NCBI RefSeq assembly: GCF_011682045.1
Contig: NZ_VVIW01000003.1
Location: 186,001-250,000, forward strand
Reading direction: 5' to 3'
DNA length: 64,000 nt
Origin: Massilia aquatica
Lineage (GTDB): Bacteria; Pseudomonadota; Gammaproteobacteria; Burkholderiales; Burkholderiaceae_D
Shown piece by piece: positions 11,406 to 19,800 of the stretch (positions are counted from its first letter, which is position 1; each line of letters starts with the position of its first letter). Under the pieces are notes generated by a model. The model searched no databases and had not been told where the DNA came from. It worked only from the letters and a program-made list of their open reading frames with translations. A program made the position numbers and the translations under genes.

Positions 11406-12623
11406 ATGGAAGTGTACGGATACCTGCTCCCCTACGGCCTCGAATGGCTCAACCTCATCGTGCGCTGGCTGCACGTGATCACCGGAATCGCCTGGATCGG
11501 CGCCTCGTTTTACTTCGTCTGGCTCGATAACACCATTCGCCCGCCGGCCCCGGGTTCCGAGCTGGCCAAAAAAGGCGTGTCCGGCGAATTGTGGGCGGTG
11601 CATGGCGGTGGTTTCTACAACCCGCAAAAATACCTGGTGGCGCCGGCCGAACTGCCCAAGGAGCTGCACTGGTTCAAGTGGGAAGCCTATTCCACCTGGC
11701 TGTCGGGCTTTGCGCTGCTCACCATCGTCTACTACTTCAACGCGCAGGCGATGATGGTCGATAAGGCCGTGGCCGACCTCTCGTCAATGCAGGCGATCGG
11801 CGTCGGCGTCGGCAGTCTGGTGGTCGGCTGGACCGTGTACGACCTGCTGTGCCGCTCCCCGCTGGGCAAGCGCGACCTGCCGTTCGGGATCGTGATGTTC
11901 CTGTTTTTGGTGGCCAGCGCGTATGTGCTGAACAAATACCTGAGCGGGCGCGCCGCCTATATTCATGTGGGCGCGATGATCGGCACCATGATGGTGGCCA
12001 ATGTGCTCATGCTGATCATTCCGGGCCAGCGCAAGATGGTCGCGGCGATGACGTCTGGCCAGAAGCCGGACCCGATCCATGGCCTCAAGGCCAAGCAGCG
12101 CAGCGTGCATAACAACTACTTTACCTTGCCGGTCCTGTTCATCATGATCAGCAATCACTACGCCATGACCTACCGCCACGAGCACGCATGGGCGGTGCTG
12201 GCCGGGATCATGGCGGCCGGCGTCTTGATCCGCCATTTCTTCAACCTGCGCCATCGCGGCCGCGTGGAGTGGCGCTACCCGGCAGCCGGCGTGGCGCTGC
12301 TGCTGGCGGTGGCGATCGCCATCGCGCCGAAAGCGCCGGCGGCCGCCGTTGCGGGGGCAGATCCGGCGGCGCAGTTCGCACAGGTGGAGGCGATCATCAC
12401 GCAGCGTTGCGCGACCTGCCACGCCGAGCATCCGACCCAGCCCGGGTTTGCCACCGCGCCGGCCGGGATCATGCTGCACAAGCCTGATTTGATTCACCAG
12501 AACGCAGCGAAAATTTACCAGCAATCGGTGCAGCTGAAAGCTATGCCGATCGGGAACCTGACCAATATGACCGACGCCGAGCGCGCACAGGTCGCCGCCT
12601 GGTTCGAAGCCGGCGCAAAATGA
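11406..12623 (+). CDS. puuD: Urate hydroxylase PuuD (membrane urate oxidase with cytochrome c domain)
   Basis: 405 residues. The N-terminal ~300 residues form a multi-helix membrane domain with the family's opening LNLIVRWLHVITGIAWIGASF region (split about residue 20) and GLKAKQRSVHNNY motif. The C-terminal ~90 residues are a cytochrome c domain with the haem motif C335-ATC-H339. PuuD oxidises urate to 5-hydroxyisourate and passes electrons to the respiratory chain rather than making peroxide. It fits directly with the nearby OHCU decarboxylase domain. Divergent LysR gene upstream; the next gene starts 8 bp after its stop. Confidence 0.93.
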   Translation: MEVYGYLLPYGLEWLNLIVRWLHVITGIAWIGASFYFVWLDNTIRPPAPGSELAKKGVSGELWAVHGGGFYNPQKYLVAPAELPKELHWFKWEAYSTWLSGFALLTIVYYFNAQAMMVDKAVADLSSMQAIGVGVGSLVVGWTVYDLLCRSPLGKRDLPFGIVMFLFLVASAYVLNKYLSGRAAYIHVGAMIGTMMVANVLMLIIPGQRKMVAAMTSGQKPDPIHGLKAKQRSVHNNYFTLPVLFIMISNHYAMTYRHEHAWAVLAGIMAAGVLIRHFFNLRHRGRVEWRYPAAGVALLLAVAIAIAPKAPAAAVAGADPAAQFAQVEAIITQRCATCHAEHPTQPGFATAPAGIMLHKPDLIHQNAAKIYQQSVQLKAMPIGNLTNMTDAERAQVAAWFEAGAK

Positions 12624-12631
12624 GGACAACA

Positions 12632-13861
12632 ATGAACGCACAAGAAAAACTGGTCGACTGGATCGACGCCCACTTCGACGAACAGGTGGCGTTTTTGCAG
12701 GAAGTGATCCGCATTCCGACCGATACGCCGCCGGGGAACAACGCGCCGCACGCGGACGCCGTGGCCACGATGGTGGAAGCACTGGGCTGGAGCGCCGAGA
12801 AGCACGCGGTGCCCGAGCAGGCCGTGCGCGATTACGGCATGGAGAGCATCACCAACCTGATCGTGCGGCGGCCGTATGCGGCGGGCGGGCCGACCATTGC
12901 GCTCAATGCGCATGGCGACGTGGTGCCGCCGGGCGATGGCTGGGTGCATCCACCGTATGGCGCGGTGGTGGAAGGCGGCTTCATTTACGGGCGCGCTGCG
13001 GCGGTCTCAAAAAGCGATTTTTCGACCTATATTTTTGCCGTGCGCGCGCTGGAAGCGCTGGGCGTGCCGCTCAAGGGCGCCCTGGAACTGCACTTTACCT
13101 ATGACGAGGAATTCGGCGGTTTGCTGGGACCGGGCTGGCTGCTTGAACAGAAACTGACCAAGCCCGATTTCGTGATCGCGGCGGGCTTCAGCTACAACAT
13201 CGTCACCGCGCATAACGCCTGCCTGCAACTGGAAGTGACCGTGCATGGCAAGTCCGGGCACGGCGCCATGCCGGAAACCGGGCACGATGCCTTGCAGGCG
13301 GCCACGCGTATTTTGAATGCGATCTACGGGCAGCTGCCGGAACTGAAAAAGATCAAGTCGAAGGTGGCGGGCATCGATTCGCCGACCATGCTGGTGGGGC
13401 GCATCGATGGCGGGACCAATACCAACGTGGTGCCGGGGAAGGTGGTGCTGAAGATGGACCGGCGCATGATTCCGGAGGAAGATCCGGTGGCGGTGGAGGC
13501 GCAGGTGAGGGCGCTGATCGAAGATGCCGTGCGCGATGAAGCGGGGATTCGGGTCGAGATCCGGCGCTTGCTTCTGTCGCACGCGCTGCGGCCCTTGCCG
13601 GGGCAGGACAAGCTGGTGGCGAGCTTGCAGAAGAACGGCAGGCAGGTGATCGGCGAAGAGATTACTGCGCACGGCACGCCGCTGTATGCGGATGCGCGCC
13701 TGTATGGCGAACATGGGATTCCGGCGGTGCTGTATGGCGCGGGGCCAAGGACGGTGCCGGAGTCGAATGCGAAGAAGGCCGATGAACGCCTGGCGCTGGA
13801 GGATTTGCGCAAGGCGACCAAGGTGGTGGCGTTGACGTTGCTGGATTTTTTGGGCCAGTAA
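12632..13861 (+). CDS. M20 family metallohydrolase (ArgE/DapE-like) coupled to puuD
   Basis: 409 residues from the ATG at 12632, which has a TGAGGAC ribosome site. A second ATG at 12620 overlaps the puuD stop. The M20 fold is shown by NAHGDVVPPGDGW (metal His/Asp), the family loop GRAAAVSKSDF, TYDEEFGG (Glu ligands) and HGKSGHGAMPE (lid domain). The closest named relatives are acetylornithine and succinyl-diaminopimelate deacylases, but tight coupling to puuD suggests a role in urate or ureide handling (inference). Substrate unknown. Confidence 0.83.
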   Translation: MNAQEKLVDWIDAHFDEQVAFLQEVIRIPTDTPPGNNAPHADAVATMVEALGWSAEKHAVPEQAVRDYGMESITNLIVRRPYAAGGPTIALNAHGDVVPPGDGWVHPPYGAVVEGGFIYGRAAAVSKSDFSTYIFAVRALEALGVPLKGALELHFTYDEEFGGLLGPGWLLEQKLTKPDFVIAAGFSYNIVTAHNACLQLEVTVHGKSGHGAMPETGHDALQAATRILNAIYGQLPELKKIKSKVAGIDSPTMLVGRIDGGTNTNVVPGKVVLKMDRRMIPEEDPVAVEAQVRALIEDAVRDEAGIRVEIRRLLLSHALRPLPGQDKLVASLQKNGRQVIGEEITAHGTPLYADARLYGEHGIPAVLYGAGPRTVPESNAKKADERLALEDLRKATKVVALTLLDFLGQ

Positions 13862-13904
13862 TCCTGCTCTGTTTCTGCCAGCCCCCCGCGCGTCCCCTTG
13901 GCTG

Positions 13905-13970
13905 GAGCCCATGTCATCTTTGATCACAGGTGCTATGGGCTCCCGCCTGCGCGGGAGAGACGGCTCGTAA
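13905..13970. repeat. Intergenic palindrome (REP-like), copy 3
   Basis: Arms gagcccat (13905-13912) and atgggctc (13935-13942) surround tgatcacaggtgctatgg, nearly the core seen at 190-210. They are followed by cccgcctgcgcgggagagacgg as in copy 1 (positions about 13942-13963). It sits between convergent genes and may act as a bidirectional transcript end. Confidence 0.6.
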
Positions 13971-13993
13971 GGTAGCGGTAAGTGCGCGCGGGG

Positions 13994-16351
13994 TTACTTC
14001 AACGTCCGCTCAAACAGCTGGTAAATCCGGCGATACTGGTCGTACCAGCTCTCCGGCTGCACGAACGCGTGCCGTTCCAGCGGGTAGCTGGCCAGTTCCC
14101 AGTGATCCTTTTTCAGTTCGATCAGGCGCTGCGCGATGCGCACCGAGTCCTGGTAAAACACGTTATCGTCCACCATCCCGTGCGAGATCAAGAGGTGCCC
14201 GCGCAGCTTGTCGGCGTATTCGATCGGCGACGACTTGCGGTACGCCTCCGGATCGAGATCCGGCGTGTTGAGGATGTTGGCGGTGTACTCGTGGTTGTAG
14301 GTGGTCCAGTCGGTCACCGGCCGCAGCGCGGCGCCGGCCTTGAACATGTCCGGCTCGCGCATCAGCGCCATGAAGGTCATGAAGCCGCCATAACTGCCGC
14401 CGTACACGCCCACGTTTTTCAGGTCGCCCTGGTGGTTCGCCGCCATCCAGTTCACGCCATCGACGTAGTCTTCCAGTTCCGGATAACCCATCTGGCGATA
14501 GATCGCGGTGCGCCATGCGCTGCCGTAGCCTTTGGACGCGCGGTAGTCCAGGTCGAGCACGATGTAGCCCTTCTCGACCAGCAGGTTATGGAACATCTGC
14601 TCGCGGAAGTACACCGGATAACGCTTGCTCACGTTCTGCAGGTAGCCCGCGCCGTGCACGAACATCACGATCGGGTACTTCTTGCCCGGTTCCAGCGTGG
14701 CGGGGCGATACAGCTTGCCCCAGATCTGGCCCGCGCCCTTGGTCGACGGCACTGCCACGTACTGCGGTTCGATCCAGCTGCGTGCCTTGAACGCGGGCGA
14801 GCGCGTGTCGGTCAGCTTCACCGGCGCACCGCCGCTGGCAGCGATGGTCGCCAGCTGCGTCGGCATATAGCTCGACGAATAGTGCAGCAGCAGCTTGCGT
14901 TCGTCCGGTGACAGCGCAAACTGCTCCACGCCTTCGAGCGCCGTCACTTCACGCAGTTTCGCGTCGGTGCTCGAGACTGCGCACACTTCATACGTGCCCG
15001 GATTCTTCGGGTTGCACATCATGTACGCCGTGGTCCCATCGGCCGTCCACTGGATACGGGTCGCTTCCCACTTGCCCTGCGTGAGCGCGCGTGTCCTGCC
15101 GTCGCCGGCGCGCGTGTACAGGTGCGCGTAGCCGCTTTCTTCCGACAGGTACCACAGCGTGCTGTTATCGGGAAGCCAGCCGAATTCGTTGTTGCCCGAG
15201 TTGACCCAGGCGTTGTCGGTGACGCGGTGGGCCGGCTTGAGCGTGGCGCCGGCCAGGTCGACGGTGGCGATCCAGCGGTCCTTGTTGTCGGCGGCGCGCA
15301 GCATGACGGCCACGCCGGTGCCATTGCGGCTCCATTCGATCGCCGCGCCGTCGTCGTCCACGCGCACCACGCGGTTGCCTTTCAGTTCGGGCAGTTTTTG
15401 CGCCTTGCGCAGGTCCGCCAGCGGATCGACGGTGATGCCGGGCAGGGGGTCGAACGACAGGTCGCGCATCTCGCGCGTGGCCAGGTTGACCAGCTTGAGC
15501 GTATGCGACACCGGTGCGTTGCGGCCCACGCGCGGACGCTGGTCGTCGAATTCTTCGTAGCCCGATTCGGTCACGTAGCGCGGCAGCTTGCCGATGCGGC
15601 CCTTGTCGGTCACCTTCGGTGCCGTGACCAGCAGCAGCCAGCGGCCGTCCGGCGACAGGGCGCTGCCATCGATGACGACTTTGTCGCCCAGGTAGATCGG
15701 CGCCGGCGCGCGCGTGGCGTCGGCGCGGCGTTCCTGTTCGGCGCGGTCGCGGCCCGCGTCGCGGTCTTCTTTCTGGCGCTTGAGGGTCGAGATCAGGCGC
15801 AGTTGCAGGTCGCGCAGATTGTCGGCGTCCGGCGCGGCGGCCGGGTCTTTGGTGGCGCGCACGGCGGCCAGCGGGGATATCAGGCGGTCGGCGCGGTTCC
15901 AGCCGAGCCACTCGTGGCCGACGCGGAACTGCACGCCGCGTCCGTCGGCGGCGTACTGCGGCGCCATGATGCCGGTGCTGCCGCGGGTGATCTGGGTCAG
16001 CGCGCCGTTTTTCAGGTCGCGTTCGAACAGGTCGCCGTTGCGCAGCATGAGGGAGCGCGTGCGCTCGCGGTTGTAGATCACCTTGTCGCTGTCGAGGTTC
16101 GCCAATTCGCCGTCGCCGACCAGACGCGCTTTGCCGGGAGCGGCCTGGTAGATGTCGCGCAGCTGCGAACCTGTGCGTTTCTGTTTGTAGAACACCTGCT
16201 TGCCGTCCCAGCTCCACCAGGCGGTTTCCGCCGGCGTGCCGATCCAGTCGGGATGGGCCATCGCCTGATCGAGGCTGATGGGGTCGGCGGCGACGGCGGC
16301 AGCGGGGATGGCCCACAGCGCGGCCAGGAGGGGTAGGACAATTAGGCGCAT
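13994..16351 (-). CDS. Exported S9 family prolyl oligopeptidase / dipeptidyl peptidase IV-like
   Basis: 785 residues with a clear signal peptide (MRLIVLPLLAALWAIPAAAVAA cut to its hydrophobic core, cleavage near AVA-A). A long beta-propeller region follows, then an alpha/beta-hydrolase catalytic domain. The triad is visible: S653 in GGSYGG, D728 in HGMVDDNV and H761 in ERHAF. The family removes N-terminal dipeptides or cleaves after proline in peptides, here probably in the periplasm. It stands alone, convergent with the M20 gene, with its promoter in the 520-bp gap to the right. No sign of damage. Confidence 0.9.
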   Translation of the reverse strand: MRLIVLPLLAALWAIPAAAVAADPISLDQAMAHPDWIGTPAETAWWSWDGKQVFYKQKRTGSQLRDIYQAAPGKARLVGDGELANLDSDKVIYNRERTRSLMLRNGDLFERDLKNGALTQITRGSTGIMAPQYAADGRGVQFRVGHEWLGWNRADRLISPLAAVRATKDPAAAPDADNLRDLQLRLISTLKRQKEDRDAGRDRAEQERRADATRAPAPIYLGDKVVIDGSALSPDGRWLLLVTAPKVTDKGRIGKLPRYVTESGYEEFDDQRPRVGRNAPVSHTLKLVNLATREMRDLSFDPLPGITVDPLADLRKAQKLPELKGNRVVRVDDDGAAIEWSRNGTGVAVMLRAADNKDRWIATVDLAGATLKPAHRVTDNAWVNSGNNEFGWLPDNSTLWYLSEESGYAHLYTRAGDGRTRALTQGKWEATRIQWTADGTTAYMMCNPKNPGTYEVCAVSSTDAKLREVTALEGVEQFALSPDERKLLLHYSSSYMPTQLATIAASGGAPVKLTDTRSPAFKARSWIEPQYVAVPSTKGAGQIWGKLYRPATLEPGKKYPIVMFVHGAGYLQNVSKRYPVYFREQMFHNLLVEKGYIVLDLDYRASKGYGSAWRTAIYRQMGYPELEDYVDGVNWMAANHQGDLKNVGVYGGSYGGFMTFMALMREPDMFKAGAALRPVTDWTTYNHEYTANILNTPDLDPEAYRKSSPIEYADKLRGHLLISHGMVDDNVFYQDSVRIAQRLIELKKDHWELASYPLERHAFVQPESWYDQYRRIYQLFERTLK

Positions 16352-16871
16352 GGTAAATACAGTTCAGTGGAAAATGAAAGGAAATGCGGGAAGTTGCACG
16401 ATCGCATTCTAGCGCAGGCGGAGCCGCCGTGCGGACAATGCGCGCTCCGGCGGCATCGGCAAAGCAAGTACAAACGATCAGCCAAATCGGTCCTTGTCAA
16501 CCTGATTGAGCAGCCAGCGCCATCGCTGTACCGATTAGCCCGTTTTACGCGGAATAGCCGATTTATCGTTTTTATGTTGACCAGATGCATTAAACTGGGT
16601 AAACCAGCCTGCTGGTCAGACAATGCCGCCGGTGCCCGCGTTTGTCGCGTCGCCGGTTCCGAAGACGACTGCAATCATGTGGATATAGCATGCCGCCGAT
16701 CTTGACGCGCAAGTGGGTTACCCGCGCCTGCGTGCGATGCGCGCCAGGGGCGGGCGCCAGGGTATTTCTGTCCGGCCTGTTCGATCCATAGGCCACACCG
16801 ACATTTTGCGGCAAGCGCAGCTCGCTGCGCCGATGTCATCAGCAACCCGCCAACCATTCAGGAACCTTAAT
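16352..16871. other. Non-coding gap between divergent genes
   Basis: 520 bp between the S9 peptidase and the RTX protein, with no convincing gene. The left part must hold the peptidase promoter. A TTGACC box at 16573 followed 17 bp later by TAAACC is a weak candidate promoter for the large RTX gene. Longer in-frame starts for that gene (16713, 16833) lie here but carry atypical residues. Confidence 0.4.
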
Positions 16872-19800
16872 ATGATCAGCGCATCCGATTTGTTTCCCTC
16901 CCCTAAAGCGAGCCGCAGTATCGACCAGCAAACCCGGGAGGCGCGCCCTGGTGGAACGATTGTCGTCGAGCACGCCGGGAACCTGGAAACCGGCATCGGC
17001 TACGCCAGCGGTCGATCGTTCATGGTGGACAATGTGGGCCCGATCGTCGGCAGCGTCGGCGTCCCGGCCGGCAGCACCTATCTCAGCGGCGCCGCGCTCG
17101 AGTTCACCGTCAACTTCAATGAAGTGGTGCTGGTCGACAGCACTGGCGGCACCCCGCGCCTGGTCCTCACCATCGACGGCCCGGCCACCGTGTATGCGCA
17201 GTACCTCAGCGGCAGCGGGACCAGTGCATTGACGTTCAGTTATACAGTCGCCAACGGCAACGTCGATGGCGACGGAGTGGCGCTGGGCGGCGCCATCGAC
17301 CTGAACGGCGGTACGCTCAAGGATGCGGTCGGCAACAACGCCACGCTGACCCTGAACAGCGTCGGCGCCCTGGGGGGCGTGCTGGTCAATGGCGCGGCGC
17401 CCGAGGTGTCGTCCATCTCACTGGTCAACGCGGCCATCAACAACCTGGCCAGCGTCGACTACACGGTGGTCTTTTCCAGCGCCGTGACCAACGTCGACAT
17501 CGGCGACTTCGTCCTGAACGGCAGCGGCAGCGCCAGCGGCAACATCGCCGCCATTTCCGGCAGCGGCACCACCTACACCGTGACCGTAAACACGGTGGCC
17601 GGCAACGGCACACTGCGCCTGGACCTGAACAGTTCCGGCACCGGCATCATCGATGGCGCCAGTACTCCGATCGCAGGCGGTTACAGCGCCGGCGCCGCTT
17701 ACACCATCGACACGGCCAGCCCGGCCAGCACCTCGGTGGCGGCGCCGGCGAATGGCAGCTACAAGGCCGGCAGCGAGCTCGACTTCACCGTCAATTTCAG
17801 CGAAGCGGTCACGGTCGACAGCAATGGCGGCACGCCGACCCTGGCCGTCACGCTCGACACCGGCGGCACGGTCAACGCCCACTACCTCAGCGGCAGCGGC
17901 GGCAGTGCGCTGGTGTTCCGCTACACCGTCGGCGGCGGGCAGAACGATGCCAATGGTCCGGCCCTGGGGCCGGCCATCGCGCTCAACGGCGCTACCCTGA
18001 AAGATGCGGCGGGCAACGACGCCACGCTGGCGCTGAACGGCGTAGCCGCCCTCGGCGGCGTGCTGGTCGATACCGAGACGCCCGACCTGTACCAGATCAC
18101 GCGCATCGGTGCGCGCAACAACAATGGCGCCAGCGTCCAGTACAACGTCAAGTTCATCGAGAGCGTCAGCGGCGTCGATACCAGTGATTTTTCGCTGTAC
18201 AAGGGCGGCACGGCGAATGGCAGCATTGCCTCGGTCTCCGGCAGCGGCGCCGATTATGTCGTCACCATCGGCAGCGTCGCCGGCGACGGCGAGCTGCGCC
18301 TGGACCTGAAGGGTTCCGGCACGAATATTGTCGACCTGGCCGGCAATCCCATCCCGAACGTGCCGCGCACCGGCAACCAGAGCTATATCCTGGACCACAC
18401 GGCGCCGGCGGTGGCGTCGGTGGCGGTGCCGTCGAATGCCACCTATGGCGTCGGCCAGGCGCTCGATTTCAGCGTCAATTTTGGCGAGGCCGTCACGGTG
18501 GCGAGCGGCGGCGGCACGCCGCGCATCGCCGTCATGCTCGCCACCGGCGGCACGGTGTATGCGAACTACGTCAGCGGCAGCGGCGCGAGCGCGCTGCTGT
18601 TTCGCCACATCGTCGCCAGCGGCACCGCCGACAACGATGGCATCGCGCTCGGCGCCGCGCTCGACCTGAACGGCGCGACCCTGAAAGACGCGGCCGGCAA
18701 CGATGCCGCGCTGGCGCTCAACAGCGTCGGCGCGCTGACGGGCGTGCTGGTCAACGGCCTGGCGCCCACCGTCACCTCGATCAGCCGGGTGCAGGCCGCC
18801 AGCAACAATCTGACCAGCGTGGACTACACGGTGCTGTTTTCCAGCGCCGTCAGCAACGTCGATGCCAGCGACTTCAGCCTGACCGGCAGCGCCGTGAGCG
18901 GCAACATCGCATCGGTGTCGGGCAGCGGCGCCACCTATACCGTAACGGTGAACAACATCGCCGGCGACGGCACCCTGCGCCTGGATCTGAACAGTTCCGG
19001 CACGGGCATCATCGACGGCGCCAGCAGCCCGATCGCGACCGGCTTCACGGCCGGCCAGGCGTATACCTTCGACCACACGGCGCCGCTGGTCGGGTCCGTG
19101 ACGGCGCCCGCCGACGCGACCTACCTGGCCGGCGCCGCCCTCGACTTCGTGGTGCAGTTCGGCGAAGCGACCAGCGTCGACACCAGCGGCGGCACGCCCT
19201 CGATCGGCATCACGCTCGACAGCGGCGGCAGCGCCCAGGCGCACTACGTCAGCGGCAGCGGCGGCAGCGCGCTGACCTTCCGCTACGTGGTGGCCAACGG
19301 CCAGAGCGACAGCAGCGGCGTGGCCCTGGCCGGCGCCATCGCGCTCAATGGCGGTAGCTTGAAAGATGCGCTCGGCAACAATGCCACGCTGGCCCTGAAC
19401 GGCGTGGCCGCGCTGGGCGGCGTGAAGGTCGATGCGCTGGCGCCGCTGGCGTCGTCCATCGTGCCGGCCGGCCCGGCCCGCACCAGTGCCAGCAGCGTGA
19501 CCTACACGGTCACGTTTTCGGAAAACGTCAGCGGCGTCGACACTGGCGACTTTACGCTGGCCACCTCCGGCAGCGCCGCCGGCACGATTGCGTCGATCAG
19601 CGGCAGCGGCAGCACCTACACCGTTACGGTCGACACGGTCGCTGGCGACGGCATGCTGCAATTGAACTTGAAGGGCAGCGGCACCGGCATTGCCGACACG
19701 GCCAGCAATCCGATCGCGGCCGGGCTGAGCGGCCAGGGCTATGTCAGCGACCATACGGCGCCGGGCGCAACCCTGGCCATGTCGGGCCTGAACCTGGGCG

